Part shown: positions 32,245 to 41,947 of the stretch, piece after piece | Layout: every line of letters begins with the position of its first letter | Numbering within the stretch: the first letter of the stretch is position 1 | NCBI RefSeq assembly: GCF_017307495.1 | Contig: NZ_JAFKHE010000015.1 | Span: 186,001-250,000, forward strand | DNA from: Devosia sp. | Lineage (GTDB): Bacteria; Pseudomonadota; Alphaproteobacteria; Rhizobiales; Devosiaceae | Length of the DNA stretch: 64,000 bases | Direction of reading: 5' to 3' | Notes under the pieces: model-generated | Told to the model about the DNA's origin: nothing | What the model saw: the letters and a program-made list of their open reading frames with translations, nothing else | Database searches by the model: none | Position numbers and translations under genes: made by a program

Positions 32245-33264
32245 ATGAGCAAATTGGCCTCCATCCCCGCCGTTTCACTCCAGTCCGTCTCGCGCCACTT
32301 CGGCGCCGTGCGAGCCCTGGATGGGATCGACCTCGAAGTGGGCGAGGGCGAGTTCTTCGCCATGCTCGGGCCTTCGGGATCCGGCAAGACCACCTGCCTC
32401 CGTCTCATCGCCGGGTTCGAGCAGCCGACGTCGGGGAGCATCCGCGTCTTCGGCGACGCGGTCGAGGGGGTGCCGCCCTATCGGCGCAACGTCAATACGG
32501 TGTTCCAGGACTACGCGCTGTTCCCGCACATGAATGTACGCGAGAACGTCGAGTTTTCGCTGATGCTGCGCAAGGTCGACCGCATGACCCGGCAGCGTGA
32601 AGCCGAGGCGGCGCTGGAACTGGTAAAGCTCGCTGGCTATGGCGAGCGCAAGCCCGGTCAGCTCTCCGGTGGGCAGCGCCAGCGCGTGGCCCTGGCCCGC
32701 GCCACCGTCAACAAGCCCAAGGTGCTGTTGCTAGACGAGCCGCTTGGAGCGCTCGACCTGAAGCTGCGCGAGCAGATGCAGGACGAACTGAAAGTCCTGC
32801 AGAAGACGCTTGGCATCACCTTCATCTTCGTCACGCACGACCAGGGCGAGGCGCTGTCGATGGCCGACCGCGTCGCCGTTTTCGACCATGGTCGGCTCAT
32901 GCAGGTCGGCACCCCGGAGGAGATCTACCGTCGGCCCAACTCGCGCTTCGTCGCCGACTTCGTCGGCTCGTCAAATGTCCTGCCGCCGGCCTTCGTGCAA
33001 TCGATGTTCGGTGAGAGCCGCTGGGCCTCGCTCAGGCCTGAGGCGATCCATGTCGCCCGTGCCGAAGGCGATGGTGAGCCACACCTCACCGGGATCGTGG
33101 TCTCGCGCGCCTACCTGGGTGCCACGACACGGCTGGGAATCGACCTGGGCGGCACGCTCCTGCACGCCGTCGTGGCCTCGACCGAAGATGCGCCTGTCGA
33201 AGGCGAGCGTGTGACTCTCGGGTTCAGCAAGGATGCGGTTCACATGATGGAGGCAGAGGGATGA
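32245..33264 (+). CDS. ydcT: Polyamine-type ABC transporter ATP-binding protein (YdcT/PotA-like)
   Basis: 339 residues. Walker A (GPSGSGKT) is at 42-49, LSGGQRQR signature, Walker B and D-loop LLDEPLGALDLK, and the switch histidine in VTHDQGEA. The C-terminal TOBE region (about 250-335) includes SLRPEAIHV and VSRAYLGATTR, as in PotA/YdcT. The ribosome binding site is poor (TTCGGA) because a REP hairpin ends ten bases upstream. The stop overlaps the start of the first permease by four bases (ATGA). Confidence 0.93.
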   Translation: MSKLASIPAVSLQSVSRHFGAVRALDGIDLEVGEGEFFAMLGPSGSGKTTCLRLIAGFEQPTSGSIRVFGDAVEGVPPYRRNVNTVFQDYALFPHMNVRENVEFSLMLRKVDRMTRQREAEAALELVKLAGYGERKPGQLSGGQRQRVALARATVNKPKVLLLDEPLGALDLKLREQMQDELKVLQKTLGITFIFVTHDQGEALSMADRVAVFDHGRLMQVGTPEEIYRRPNSRFVADFVGSSNVLPPAFVQSMFGESRWASLRPEAIHVARAEGDGEPHLTGIVVSRAYLGATTRLGIDLGGTLLHAVVASTEDAPVEGERVTLGFSKDAVHMMEAEG

Positions 33265-34217
33265 GCGTCGAGGCCCTCACCGCCTCCGCGATACTGCCGA
33301 ACCGCCGCGGCACCTTGGGCGCGCTGTCGGACTATTTCTGGCGCCGTCCGAAGCTGCTGGTCTTTCTTCTCGTTGCGCCGGCGCTGCTGTGGCTGGGCAT
33401 CGTCTATGTCGGCTCGCTGATCGCGCTCTTGCTGCAGAGCTTCTACTCGCTCGACGACTTCTCCGGCGTCATCGTCGAGGAGTTCACGCTGAAGACCTAC
33501 GGCGAGCTGTTCAAGGCCCAGAACCTCGACATCATCGTGCGCACGGTCAGCATGGCGGCGATCGTCACCCTGGCATCCGCCATCGTCGCCTTTCCCATCG
33601 CCTATGTCGCGGCGCGTTATGCGCGGGGCAAGTGGAAGGCGCTGTTCTACCTGGGCGTGATGCTGCCGCTCTGGGCCAGCTACCTGGTCAAGATCTATGC
33701 CTGGAAACTGATCCTCGCCAAGGAAGGCATCCTCAACTGGGTGTTCGAGCAGTTGCACCTGACCTGGCTGCTCGACGCCTACCTGTCGCTGCCGATCATC
33801 GGCGGCAACTCGCTGTCGGTGAGCTTCACCGGCACCTTTCTCGTCTTCCTCTACATCTGGCTGCCCTACATGATCCTGCCGATCCAGGCGTCGGTGGAGC
33901 GGGTGCCGACCAACTTGCTCGACGCGGCCTCCGATCTTGGCGCGACCCCGATGCAAACGTTCTGGAAGGTGATCTTCCCGCTGGCGCTGCCCGGCATCGT
34001 CGCCGGCTCGATCTTCACCTTCTCGCTGACGCTGGGCGATTACATCATCCCGCAGATCGTCGGCACCTCGCGGCTGTTCATCGGGCAGGCGGTCTATGTG
34101 CAGCAGGGCACGGCCGGCAACATCCCGCTCGCGGCGGCCTTCACCGTGGTGCCGATCATCATCATGGGGCTCTACCTGTGGATGGCCAAGCGCATGGGGG
34201 CCTTCGATGCGCTCTAG
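33261..34217 (+). CDS. ydcU: Polyamine-type ABC transporter permease (YdcU/PotB-like)
   Basis: 318 residues, six membrane helices, and the permease loop VPTNLLDAASDLGATPMQTFWKVIFPL near residue 215 (EAA-type motif, key residues DAASDLGA). An N-terminal cytoplasmic stretch of about 30 residues precedes the first helix (LLVFLLVAPALLWLGIVYVG). It starts inside the stop codon of ydcT. A 194-base gap that holds a repeat element separates it from the second permease, unlike the tight spacing elsewhere in the operon. Confidence 0.92.
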   Translation: MSVEALTASAILPNRRGTLGALSDYFWRRPKLLVFLLVAPALLWLGIVYVGSLIALLLQSFYSLDDFSGVIVEEFTLKTYGELFKAQNLDIIVRTVSMAAIVTLASAIVAFPIAYVAARYARGKWKALFYLGVMLPLWASYLVKIYAWKLILAKEGILNWVFEQLHLTWLLDAYLSLPIIGGNSLSVSFTGTFLVFLYIWLPYMILPIQASVERVPTNLLDAASDLGATPMQTFWKVIFPLALPGIVAGSIFTFSLTLGDYIIPQIVGTSRLFIGQAVYVQQGTAGNIPLAAAFTVVPIIIMGLYLWMAKRMGAFDAL

Positions 34218-34235
34218 GCCATTGGCATCGTGGCT

Positions 34236-34388
34236 CCTAGCCTCCCCCACAAGGGGGGAGGTGCCGACCGAGTTGGTGGTCGCTGTGGTGCCCCAATCAC
34301 CGCTCTCCACGTCCCCCGCGATGGGGGAGGCAAGCGCAGCTTGGTCGCGCAGCGACCCCAGCGAAGCTCGGAGAGGGTGGGGCCAGGT
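34236..34388 (+). repeat. Family-2-related mosaic repeat inside the ydc operon
   Basis: About 150 bases beginning CCTCCCCCACAAGGGGGGAG and containing CCCCCGCGATGGGGG and GTCGCGCAGCGACC hairpins. Parts recur, inverted, at 47401-47474. It sits between ydcU and ydcV without a gene of its own. Confidence 0.7.
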
Positions 34389-34411
34389 GCTCGTGCTGTT
34401 TGGGTGCGGCT

Positions 34412-35224
34412 ATGCGTAACACTCCGCGCGCCTCCTGGCCGCTGAAGCTTGCCGCCGCGGCAGGGCTGGTCTTCATGCTGGCGCCGCTGGCGCTCATCTT
34501 CCTCTACGCCTTTTCCACCGAGGAAAAGACCTATCAGTGGCCGCCGCCGGGGCTGACCCTCGAGTGGCTTGCCGTGGCCTGGCAGCGACCGGACGTGTGG
34601 AAGGCGCTGACGCTGTCGGTTCAGGTGGCCACGATCTCCACCGCGATCGCGCTGGTGCTGGGCACGCTCTGCGCCGCGGCCGTGTCCGGCTCGCGCTTCT
34701 TCGGCCGCGAGACCATCTCGCTGCTGGTGATCCTGCCCATCGCGCTGCCGGGCATCATCACCGGCATTGCGCTGCGCTCGGCCTTTAGCCTGATGGAGAT
34801 CCCGTTCTCGTTCTGGACGATTGTCCTCGGCCACGCCACCTTCTGCATCGTCGTGGTCTACAACAATGCCGTCGCGCGCCTGCGCCGCACCTCGGGGTCG
34901 ATGATCGAGGCGGCGATGGACCTGGGCGCCGACAAGCTCCAGACCTTCCGCCACATCATCCTGCCCAATATCGCGACCGCGCTGCTCGCTGGGGGCATGC
35001 TCGCCTTCGCGCTCAGTTTCGACGAGGTGATCGTCACCACCTTCACCGCCGGCCAGCAGCAGACGCTGCCGCTGTGGATGCTCGAAGAGCTGATCCGCCC
35101 GCGCCAGCGACCGGTGACCAATGTCGTCGCCATGGTTGTGGTGGTCGTCACCCTGCTGCCGATCCTTGCAGCCTTCTATCTCAGCCGCGGCGGCGAGCAG
35201 TCCGTCGCCGGCATGGGCAAGTAA
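34412..35224 (+). CDS. ydcV: Polyamine-type ABC transporter permease (YdcV/PotC-like)
   Basis: 270 residues, six membrane helices, with the loop [23 protein letters not shown] (key residues EAAMDLGA) near residue 160. I chose ATG 34412; a TTG four codons upstream is less likely. The ribosome binding site is weak (GGGTGCGGCT). The repeat element upstream may have displaced the original leader. It pairs with YdcU to form the membrane channel. patD starts 20 bases downstream with a good ribosome binding site. Confidence 0.92.
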   Translation: MRNTPRASWPLKLAAAAGLVFMLAPLALIFLYAFSTEEKTYQWPPPGLTLEWLAVAWQRPDVWKALTLSVQVATISTAIALVLGTLCAAAVSGSRFFGRETISLLVILPIALPGIITGIALRSAFSLMEIPFSFWTIVLGHATFCIVVVYNNAVARLRRTSGSMIEAAMDLGADKLQTFRHIILPNIATALLAGGMLAFALSFDEVIVTTFTAGQQQTLPLWMLEELIRPRQRPVTNVVAMVVVVVTLLPILAAFYLSRGGEQSVAGMGK

Positions 35225-35244
35225 CTCGTTCGGGAGAGAGACCA

Positions 35245-36672
35245 ATGGACACACAGATGCTGATCGGTTCGCGCTTCGAGGCGGGGACGGAGACCGAGGA
35301 GCAGGTGCTCGATCCCCGGACCGGGGCGCTGATCAAGGCCATTCCCGAAGCCTCGCAGGCCCAGATCGACGCCGCCGTGTCGGCGGCGGACACGGCGTTC
35401 GCGACCTGGTCGCGAACGACGCCGGCCCAGCGCTCGGGCTATCTGCTCAGGATTGCGCAGGCCATCGAGGATGATGCGGAGGCCTTCGCCGCGCTCGAGG
35501 CGCTGAACTGCGGCAAACCGATCAATGCCGTCAGGAACGACGAGATTCCGGCGATCGTCGATTGCTGGCGCTTCTTTGCCGGCGCCGTGCGCAACATGCA
35601 CTCCACGGTCGCGGGCGAGTACCTGCCGGGCCATACCTCGATGATCCGGCGCGACCCGATCGGCATCGTCGCCTCGATTGCGCCGTGGAATTATCCGCTG
35701 ATGATGATGGCGTGGAAGCTCGCGCCGGCGATCGCGGGCGGCAATACGGTGGTGTTCAAACCCTCCGAGCAAACGCCGCTGACGGCGCTGAAGCTCGCCA
35801 AGGTCATGGCCGACATCCTGCCGGAGGGCGTGGTGAACGTCGTGCTGGGGCGAGGCGACAGCGTCGGCAACGCGCTGATCAACCACCCCCGGGTCAGCAT
35901 GATCTCGATCACCGGCGACGTGGCGACCGGCAAGAAGGTGCTGCAGGCAGCAGCGAAATCGGTGAAGCGCACCCACCTCGAGCTCGGCGGCAAGGCGCCG
36001 GTGATCGTCTACGACGACGCCGACATCGAGGCCGTGGTCGACGGGTTGCGCGCCTTCGGCTACTACAATGCCGGCCAGGACTGCACGGCGGCCTGCCGCA
36101 TCTACGCCGGTCCGAAAATCCACGACAAGCTGGTGGCCGACCTCAGCGCGGCTGTGTCGACCATCCGCTTCAACCAGCAGGACGATACGCAGAACGAGAT
36201 CGGGCCGCTCATCTCCAGGCGCCAGCGCGACCGGGTGGCGAGCTTCGTCGAGCGCGCCTCCGAACTGCCGCACATCAAGATCGCGACCGGTGGCCATACG
36301 GCCGGCGACAAGGGCTTCTTCTATGAGCCGACCGTCATCGCCGGAGCCCTGCAGACTGACGAGATCGTGCGTCGCGAGGTGTTCGGGCCGGTGGTGTCCA
36401 TCACCCGCTTCACCGACCCCGAGGATGCCATCGCCTGGGCCAACGACAGTGATTACGGCCTTGCTTCATCGGTCTGGACCCAGGACGTCAACAAGGCCAT
36501 GCAGACTGCGGCAAGGCTGCAGTACGGCTGCACCTGGATCAACACGCACTTCATGCTGGTCAACGAGATGCCGCACGGTGGGCTGAAGCAGTCGGGTTAC
36601 GGCAAGGATATGTCCATGTATGCGCTCGAGGACTACACTGCCGTCCGTCACGTCATGATCAACCACGGCTAG
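35245..36672 (+). CDS. patD: Gamma-aminobutyraldehyde dehydrogenase
   Basis: 475 residues, the same length as E. coli PatD/YdcW (474). Active-site residues Asn149 (PWNYP), Glu246 (LELGGK) and Cys280 (GQDCTAAC) are present. The GQDCTAACR context and start [11 protein letters not shown] favour the aminobutyraldehyde dehydrogenases, which oxidise the putrescine breakdown product 4-aminobutanal to GABA with NAD. GGGAGAGAGACCA precedes the ATG. In E. coli the ydcSTUV genes precede ydcW in the same way. The putrescine aminotransferase that would supply the substrate is not in this window. Confidence 0.93.
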   Translation: MDTQMLIGSRFEAGTETEEQVLDPRTGALIKAIPEASQAQIDAAVSAADTAFATWSRTTPAQRSGYLLRIAQAIEDDAEAFAALEALNCGKPINAVRNDEIPAIVDCWRFFAGAVRNMHSTVAGEYLPGHTSMIRRDPIGIVASIAPWNYPLMMMAWKLAPAIAGGNTVVFKPSEQTPLTALKLAKVMADILPEGVVNVVLGRGDSVGNALINHPRVSMISITGDVATGKKVLQAAAKSVKRTHLELGGKAPVIVYDDADIEAVVDGLRAFGYYNAGQDCTAACRIYAGPKIHDKLVADLSAAVSTIRFNQQDDTQNEIGPLISRRQRDRVASFVERASELPHIKIATGGHTAGDKGFFYEPTVIAGALQTDEIVRREVFGPVVSITRFTDPEDAIAWANDSDYGLASSVWTQDVNKAMQTAARLQYGCTWINTHFMLVNEMPHGGLKQSGYGKDMSMYALEDYTAVRHVMINHG

Positions 36673-37427
36673 GTCGGCGCGTTGCCGCTTGCGACATGCG
36701 AGCGGATATCGAGTTCGGTGCTCTTCAAGTGGGCGCGCATCGCATCGACGGCGGCGCGCTGGTCGCCGGCCTTTATGGCGTCGAGGATGGCTTGGTGGGC
36801 CGATAGTGTCTCGTCGCGGCCGGCACCGCGCAGGGTCTGACCGCGGCGACTCATCACAAAACTTTCCCGCAGTGGCCGCGCCATCGCCTCGAAGATGAAC
36901 GCGATGACGCGGTTGCCGCTTGCCATGGCGACCGCCTCGTGGAACTGCAGGTCCGACTCGTGGAAGCGGGCTTCGGCCTCCGCGTCGCCGCGGGCTGCGT
37001 CGGTGGCAAAGCGGCGCATTCCCTCCATGGCGCCGTCGACGGCCTGCAAGCCGGCCCGGCTGGCGCGCTTGGCGGCAAGGCCCGCCGACAGGGTCTCCAT
37101 CGCCATGCGCAATTCGATCAGGTCGAACAGGCCCTTGGGATCGTTGCGGACGATCGAGACAAGCATGCCTGCGAAGACGGAGCTGTCGGGCTCGCGCACA
37201 ACCGCCCGGCGGCCCCGGCCGAGATGCAGCAGCCCACGGCCGACCAGCATCTTGACCGCCTCGCGCACAGTCAGCCGGCTCACCTGGTAGCGGGCCGCCA
37301 GTTCTGCCTCGCTGGGGATACTCAGGCCGGGTGCCAGGTCCCGGAGAATCGTGTCCGCAAGCTGATTGGCGACGGCCTCCGCCGCCGTCGACCCGGTCCG
37401 GTCGACACCCTCCTCGGTGATGGCCAT
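36669..37427 (-). CDS. GntR family transcriptional regulator, FCD (FadR-type) subfamily
   Basis: 252 residues. The winged helix-turn-helix is at about 20-80 ([23 protein letters not shown]), followed by an FCD effector domain with the metal-binding pattern [16 protein letters not shown] and a late His (SAHQAIL). It overlaps the end of patD by four bases on the opposite strand and is divergent from chvE, 363 bases away. Paired ATCAGATAT/ATATCTGAT half-sites in that gap make it a candidate regulator of the chvE operon, rather than of ydc, although either is possible. Confidence 0.85.
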   Translation of the reverse strand: MAITEEGVDRTGSTAAEAVANQLADTILRDLAPGLSIPSEAELAARYQVSRLTVREAVKMLVGRGLLHLGRGRRAVVREPDSSVFAGMLVSIVRNDPKGLFDLIELRMAMETLSAGLAAKRASRAGLQAVDGAMEGMRRFATDAARGDAEAEARFHESDLQFHEAVAMASGNRVIAFIFEAMARPLRESFVMSRRGQTLRGAGRDETLSAHQAILDAIKAGDQRAAVDAMRAHLKSTELDIRSHVASGNAPT

Positions 37428-37790
37428 TCTCTCCCACTTATCAGATATGTTTTCTTGCGGCGCTCCGGGATATCACCGGAGATCGTGCGCTCCTCACCTG
37501 AAAAGGTACTCGTATGGTAGGTTTCGGGGCAAGCGAGAATGTTCACTCAGTGGCGCCGCAGGGCCGGAAATTGGGCGATCTTTACATAGATATCTGATTG
37601 CTCTACGTTCCGCGCCGCGCGTTGGAGGACGTGCGGCCTGCCCGTCAAGGGTGGGCAGGGAGGCAGAACCTGCAGTAGCGGGCACCGAGCGCCGCTTCCG
37701 CACGCCAGCCTCCCGGCGACAACCTCCCCACGTGCCGGTTCGTCAGGCCGGCCGCGGCAACAGCACAACGGTTTACCCGGGAGGAAACCA
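37428..37790. other. Divergent regulatory region between gntR and chvE
   Basis: 363 bases with no gene. It holds ATCAGATAT (37440-37448) just before the gntR start, the inverted 9-mer ATATCTGAT (37590-37598), a candidate promoter for chvE, and a long leader of about 180 bases before the chvE ATG. The leader contains GC-rich hairpins but no riboswitch class I recognise. Confidence 0.6.
37581..37609 (+). promoter_or_regulatory. Candidate chvE promoter with embedded operator
   Basis: TTTACA-N17-TACGTT resembles a housekeeping promoter. The 9-mer ATATCTGAT sits in the spacer, and its exact reverse complement ATCAGATAT lies at 37440-37448 near the divergent gntR start. Confidence 0.4.
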
Positions 37791-38861
37791 GTGAAAGCTT
37801 TGAAGCTTCTTATGACCGCCGTCACGGTTGGCGCCATTGCGCTCGCCGGCCAGGCGTTTGCCCAGGACAAGGGCGCCATCGGCATCGCAATGCCAACCAA
37901 GTCGTCGCTCCGTTGGATCTCGGACGGTGACTCGCTGAAGGCCGCCCTTGAGGGCAAGGGCTACAGCGTCGACCTGCAGTATGCCGAGGACGACATCCCG
38001 AACCAGCTCGCCCAGATCGAGAACATGGTGACCAAGGGCGTGAAGGCCCTGGTGATTGCCTCGATCGACGGCACCACGCTTTCGGCCGTCCTGCAGCAGG
38101 CTGCGGATGCCGGTATCAAGGTCATCGCCTATGACCGCCTGATCCGTGACAGCGCCAATGTCGACTACTACACCACCTTCGACAACTTCCAGGTCGGTGT
38201 CCTGCAGGCCAATTCGCTCGTGAAGGGCCTCAAGGAACGCTTCCCGAACACGAAGCCGTGGAACGTCGAACTGTTTGGCGGCTCGCCCGACGACAACAAC
38301 GCCTTCTTCTTCTACGACGGTGCGATGAGCGTCATCCAGCCGCTGATCGACTCGGGCGACATCGTGATCAAGTCCGGCCAGACCGGCATGGACAAGGTTG
38401 GTACGCTCCGTTGGGACGGCGCCGTGGCGCAGGCCCGCATGGACAACATCCTGAGCGCCAACTACTCGGACGGCAGCCGCGTCGACGGCGTGCTGGCCCC
38501 GTATGACGGCCTCAGCCGCGGCATCATTTCGTCGCTTCGCGGCGTTGGCTACGGCTCGGCCGACCAGCCGTGGCCGATCGTCACTGGCCAGGACGCCGAA
38601 GTCCCGTCGGTCAAGGCGATCATCGCCGGCGAGCAGTTCTCGACCGTCTACAAGGACACCCGCGAGCTGGCCAAGACCACGGCCGACCTCGTCGACACGA
38701 TCCTGACGGGCGCCACGCCGGAAGGGCTCGACACCAAGACCTACAACAACGGCGTCAAGGTCGTTCCCTCGATCCTGCTGACCCCGTACGAGGTCGACGC
38801 GACCAACTACAAGCAGCTCGTGGTCGACTCGGGCTACATCAAGGAATCGGATCTGCAGTAA
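37791..38861 (+). CDS. chvE: Multiple monosaccharide ABC transporter substrate-binding protein
   Basis: 356 residues with a signal peptide (about 1-24, ending QAFAQ). The mature sequence follows Chv[59 protein letters not shown], and [22 protein letters not shown] (landmarks, each part of the sugar cleft). ChvE binds galactose, glucose, arabinose, galacturonate and others, and in Agrobacterium also signals to VirA. GGGAGGAAACCA precedes the ATG. The ATPase and permease genes follow after a 124-base gap with a strong hairpin. Confidence 0.94.
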   Translation: MKALKLLMTAVTVGAIALAGQAFAQDKGAIGIAMPTKSSLRWISDGDSLKAALEGKGYSVDLQYAEDDIPNQLAQIENMVTKGVKALVIASIDGTTLSAVLQQAADAGIKVIAYDRLIRDSANVDYYTTFDNFQVGVLQANSLVKGLKERFPNTKPWNVELFGGSPDDNNAFFFYDGAMSVIQPLIDSGDIVIKSGQTGMDKVGTLRWDGAVAQARMDNILSANYSDGSRVDGVLAPYDGLSRGIISSLRGVGYGSADQPWPIVTGQDAEVPSVKAIIAGEQFSTVYKDTRELAKTTADLVDTILTGATPEGLDTKTYNNGVKVVPSILLTPYEVDATNYKQLVVDSGYIKESDLQ

Positions 38862-38879
38862 GGTCCAACGCCTTCGGAG

Positions 38880-38907
38880 GGGCCTCGCTGATGCAGCGAG
38901 GCCCTTT
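38880..38907 (+). terminator. Hairpin between chvE and gguA
   Basis: GGGCCTCGCTG-ATG-CAGCGAGGCCC followed by TTTC, 18 bases after the chvE stop. Probably a partial terminator or RNA-stabilising hairpin that lowers expression of gguAB relative to the binding protein. Confidence 0.75.
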
Positions 38908-38985
38908 CGGCATTCTATCCCCTCGAGTAAATTCCAGGGGTCCCGTGGCGCCGCAGGCGACCAGGACCCAAGCAGAAGGCCGCCC

Positions 38986-40521
38986 ATGACCGACACCATC
39001 CTGGAGATGCGCAACATCACCAAGACTTTCCCCGGTGTGAAGGCGCTCCAGAACGTCAATCTGGATGTGAGGGCCGGCGAAATTCACGCTATCGTTGGCG
39101 AGAACGGGGCCGGCAAGTCGACGCTGATGAAGGTGCTTTCAGGCGTCTATCCACATGGCTCTTACGAGGGTCAGATCATCTACAACGGCGAGGAGTGCCA
39201 CTTCCGCTCGATCCGCGACAGCGAGCACAAGGGCATCGTCATCATCCACCAGGAACTGGCGCTAGTGCCGCTCCTGTCGATCGCCGAGAACATCTACCTG
39301 GGCAACGAGCAGTCGAACGTCGGCATCATCGACTGGGACCGGACGCGCGAGGGCGCGCGGGCGCTGTTGATGAAGGTCGGGCTCAAGGAAGATCCCGATA
39401 CGCTCGTCACCAACATCGGCACCGGCAAGCAGCAACTGGTCGAGATCGCCAAGGCGCTTTCGAAGCAGGTGAAGCTCCTCATCCTCGACGAGCCGACCGC
39501 GAGCCTGTCGGAGAAGGACAGCGAGGCGCTGCTCAGCCTGCTGCTTGGGTTCAAGGCGCAGGGCATCTCCTGCATCCTGATCTCGCACAAGCTCAACGAG
39601 GTCTCGAAGGTCGCCGACCGCATCACCGTCATCCGGGACGGACATACGATCGAGACGCTGACCAAGGACCAAATTACCGAGGATCGGATCATCACCTCGA
39701 TGGTCGGCCGATCGCTCGACGACCGCTATCCGCCACGCACCCCGGATGTCGGCGGGATCGTGTTCGAAGTGAAGAACTGGTCGGTCTACCATCCGCAGCA
39801 CCGCGACAGGCAGGTGATCAAGGGCATCGACCTCAACGTCCGCAAGGGCGAAGTGGTCGGCATCGCTGGGCTGATGGGCTCGGGCCGCACCGAGTTCGCT
39901 ATGAGCCTGTTCGGCAAGTCCTATGGCGTCAGGGTCAGTGGCGAGGCGATGCTGCACGGCAAGAAAGTCGATACCTCGAGCGTCGAGAAGGCCGTGTCGC
40001 ATGGCATCGCGTACGCTACCGAGGACCGCAAGACCTATGGGCTCAACCTCATCGACCACATCAAGCACAACACGACGCTGGCCAACCTGGTGGGCGTGTC
40101 GCGCTGGGGCGTCATCGACGACCTCCACGAGCTGGACGTGGCCAACGACTATCGCAGGAAGACCAACATCCGGTCTTCGAGCGTCTACCAGGCAACGGGC
40201 AACCTGTCGGGCGGCAACCAGCAGAAGGTGGTGCTTTCCAAGTGGCTGTTCGCCAATCCGGAAGTGCTGATCCTCGATGAGCCGACGCGCGGCATCGATG
40301 TCGGGGCCAAGTACGAAATCTACAGCATCATCAACCAGCTCGCCGGGCAGGGCAAAGCCATAGTCGTCATCTCGTCCGAGATGCCGGAGCTGCTCGGCAT
40401 TACCGACCGCATCTACGTGATGAACGAGGGCCGCATCGTTGGGGAAATGCCGACGGCGGAGGCGAGCCAGGAAAAGATCATGCGCGCCATCGTGCGCGCC
40501 GAAGGGAAAGCAGCATCATGA
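38986..40521 (+). CDS. gguA: Sugar ABC transporter ATP-binding protein (two ATPase domains)
   Basis: 511 residues with two ATPase halves, as usual for CUT2 sugar importers. The first half has Walker [10 protein letters not shown] at 38-46 and LSEKDSEAL after DEPTASL; the second has the degenerate GLMGSGRTE in place of Walker A and the LSGGNQQK signature followed by [10 protein letters not shown]. The sequence matches GguA/MmsA of the ChvE system. Also called mmsA or xylG in some annotations. Its stop overlaps the permease start by four bases. Confidence 0.94.
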   Translation: MTDTILEMRNITKTFPGVKALQNVNLDVRAGEIHAIVGENGAGKSTLMKVLSGVYPHGSYEGQIIYNGEECHFRSIRDSEHKGIVIIHQELALVPLLSIAENIYLGNEQSNVGIIDWDRTREGARALLMKVGLKEDPDTLVTNIGTGKQQLVEIAKALSKQVKLLILDEPTASLSEKDSEALLSLLLGFKAQGISCILISHKLNEVSKVADRITVIRDGHTIETLTKDQITEDRIITSMVGRSLDDRYPPRTPDVGGIVFEVKNWSVYHPQHRDRQVIKGIDLNVRKGEVVGIAGLMGSGRTEFAMSLFGKSYGVRVSGEAMLHGKKVDTSSVEKAVSHGIAYATEDRKTYGLNLIDHIKHNTTLANLVGVSRWGVIDDLHELDVANDYRRKTNIRSSSVYQATGNLSGGNQQKVVLSKWLFANPEVLILDEPTRGIDVGAKYEIYSIINQLAGQGKAIVVISSEMPELLGITDRIYVMNEGRIVGEMPTAEASQEKIMRAIVRAEGKAAS

Positions 40522-41798
40522 CGACCGAAACCGCTCCCCAGTCTGCGACGATCCCGGCAGAAACCGGCGCGCGCCAGCAGCTGACCATCTGGGGCGCCCT
40601 GCAGGCCAATCTCCGCGACTATGGCCTGCTGCTCGTCCTCATCCTCATCATGCTGTTCTTCCAGTGGACCACTGGCGGGGTGCTGTTCAAGCCGCTGAAC
40701 CTGACCAACATTGTGCTGCAGAACAGCTATATCATCGTGATGGCGCTGGGCATGCTGCTGGTGATCGTTGCGGGCCACATCGACCTCAGCGTCGGCGCCG
40801 TGTCAGGCTTCATCGGCGCCCTTGCGGCCATGCTGATGGTCGGCTGGAAGTTCCCGCCCGAGCTGGCGTTCCTCGCCAATCCGATCGTTGCAGGCCTCAT
40901 CTGCCTGCTTGTCGGTGCGATCATCGGAGCGGTGCAGGGGTGGCTCATCGCCTACTACCGCATCCCGGCCTTCATCGTGACCCTGGCCGGCATGCTGATC
41001 TTCAAGGGCCTCTCGCTCTCCATTCTCGCCGGCCAGTCGGTCGGTCCGTTCCCGGCCGAGTTCCAGCTGTTGTCCGCCGGTTTCATCCCGGATTTCGTCG
41101 GCCCGATCACGCTGATCCCGGCCAGCCAGGGAGTACAGCCGCTGGTGCTGCATGGCGCGACGGTGCTGATTGGCGTCGTCGCGGTCGCCGCGATGGTCCT
41201 CGCAGCGGTGTGGGGTCGCGCGCGTCGCAAGGGCCGCGGCTATGAGAGCGAGCCCTTCGCGCTGTTCGTGGCCAAGAACGTGGTCATCGCCGCGCTCGTG
41301 CTGTTCTTCACCTACATGCTGGCCTCGTACAAGGGCCTGCCGAACGTCCTGGTGGTGATGGGCGTGCTCATCGCCGGCTTCGTCTTCCTCACCAAGCGAC
41401 TGACTTTCGGCCGCCGCATCTATGCGATGGGCGGGAATCTCAAGGCGGCGGCGCTCTCGGGCATCAAGACGGAGCGACTGACCTTCTACATCTTTGCCAT
41501 CATGGGTGCGCTGGCAGCGCTTGCCGGCATGATCTACGCGGCCCGCCTGAACTCGGCGACGCCGAAGGCTGGGCAGGGCCTCGAACTTGACGTGATCGCG
41601 GCCGTGTTCATCGGCGGCGCCTCGGCGTTGGGTGGTGTCGGCCAGGTCGCCGGTGCGGTGATCGGTGCGTTCATCATGGGCGTGATGAACAACGGCATGT
41701 CGATCATGGGCATCAACATCGACCTGCAGCAGATGATCAAGGGCGTGGTGCTGCTCGCGGCCGTGTTCTTCGATCTCTACAACAAGAACAAGGGCTGA
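40518..41798 (+). CDS. gguB: Sugar ABC transporter permease
   Basis: 426 residues, about ten membrane helices, longer than most CUT2 permeases (about 330) as is usual for GguB/MmsB/XylH. Landmarks are [20 protein letters not shown] and [34 protein letters not shown] (key residues of the BPD_transp_2 family). It overlaps gguA by four bases. A perfect terminator follows 28 bases after its stop, closing the chvE-gguAB unit. Confidence 0.94.
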   Translation: MTTETAPQSATIPAETGARQQLTIWGALQANLRDYGLLLVLILIMLFFQWTTGGVLFKPLNLTNIVLQNSYIIVMALGMLLVIVAGHIDLSVGAVSGFIGALAAMLMVGWKFPPELAFLANPIVAGLICLLVGAIIGAVQGWLIAYYRIPAFIVTLAGMLIFKGLSLSILAGQSVGPFPAEFQLLSAGFIPDFVGPITLIPASQGVQPLVLHGATVLIGVVAVAAMVLAAVWGRARRKGRGYESEPFALFVAKNVVIAALVLFFTYMLASYKGLPNVLVVMGVLIAGFVFLTKRLTFGRRIYAMGGNLKAAALSGIKTERLTFYIFAIMGALAALAGMIYAARLNSATPKAGQGLELDVIAAVFIGGASALGGVGQVAGAVIGAFIMGVMNNGMSIMGINIDLQQMIKGVVLLAAVFFDLYNKNKG

Positions 41799-41826
41799 GG
41801 CGCCTCGCGCCTCTCCCGTTGCCCGC

Positions 41827-41863
41827 GAGCCCGGATTCCATCTCGGTGGAATCCGGGCTCTTT
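41827..41863 (+). terminator. Rho-independent terminator after gguB
   Basis: GAGCCCGGATTCCA-N6-TGGAATCCGGGCTC followed by TTTCGTT. Perfect 14-base arms. Confidence 0.88.
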
Positions 41864-41947
41864 CGTTCGCCGGTGCCCCTAGCGGCCCCGCCCCACTTGT
41901 GATTTCGTCCGCACCGGTTTTCGGGCGTGACCAGGGGTGGAACAGGC

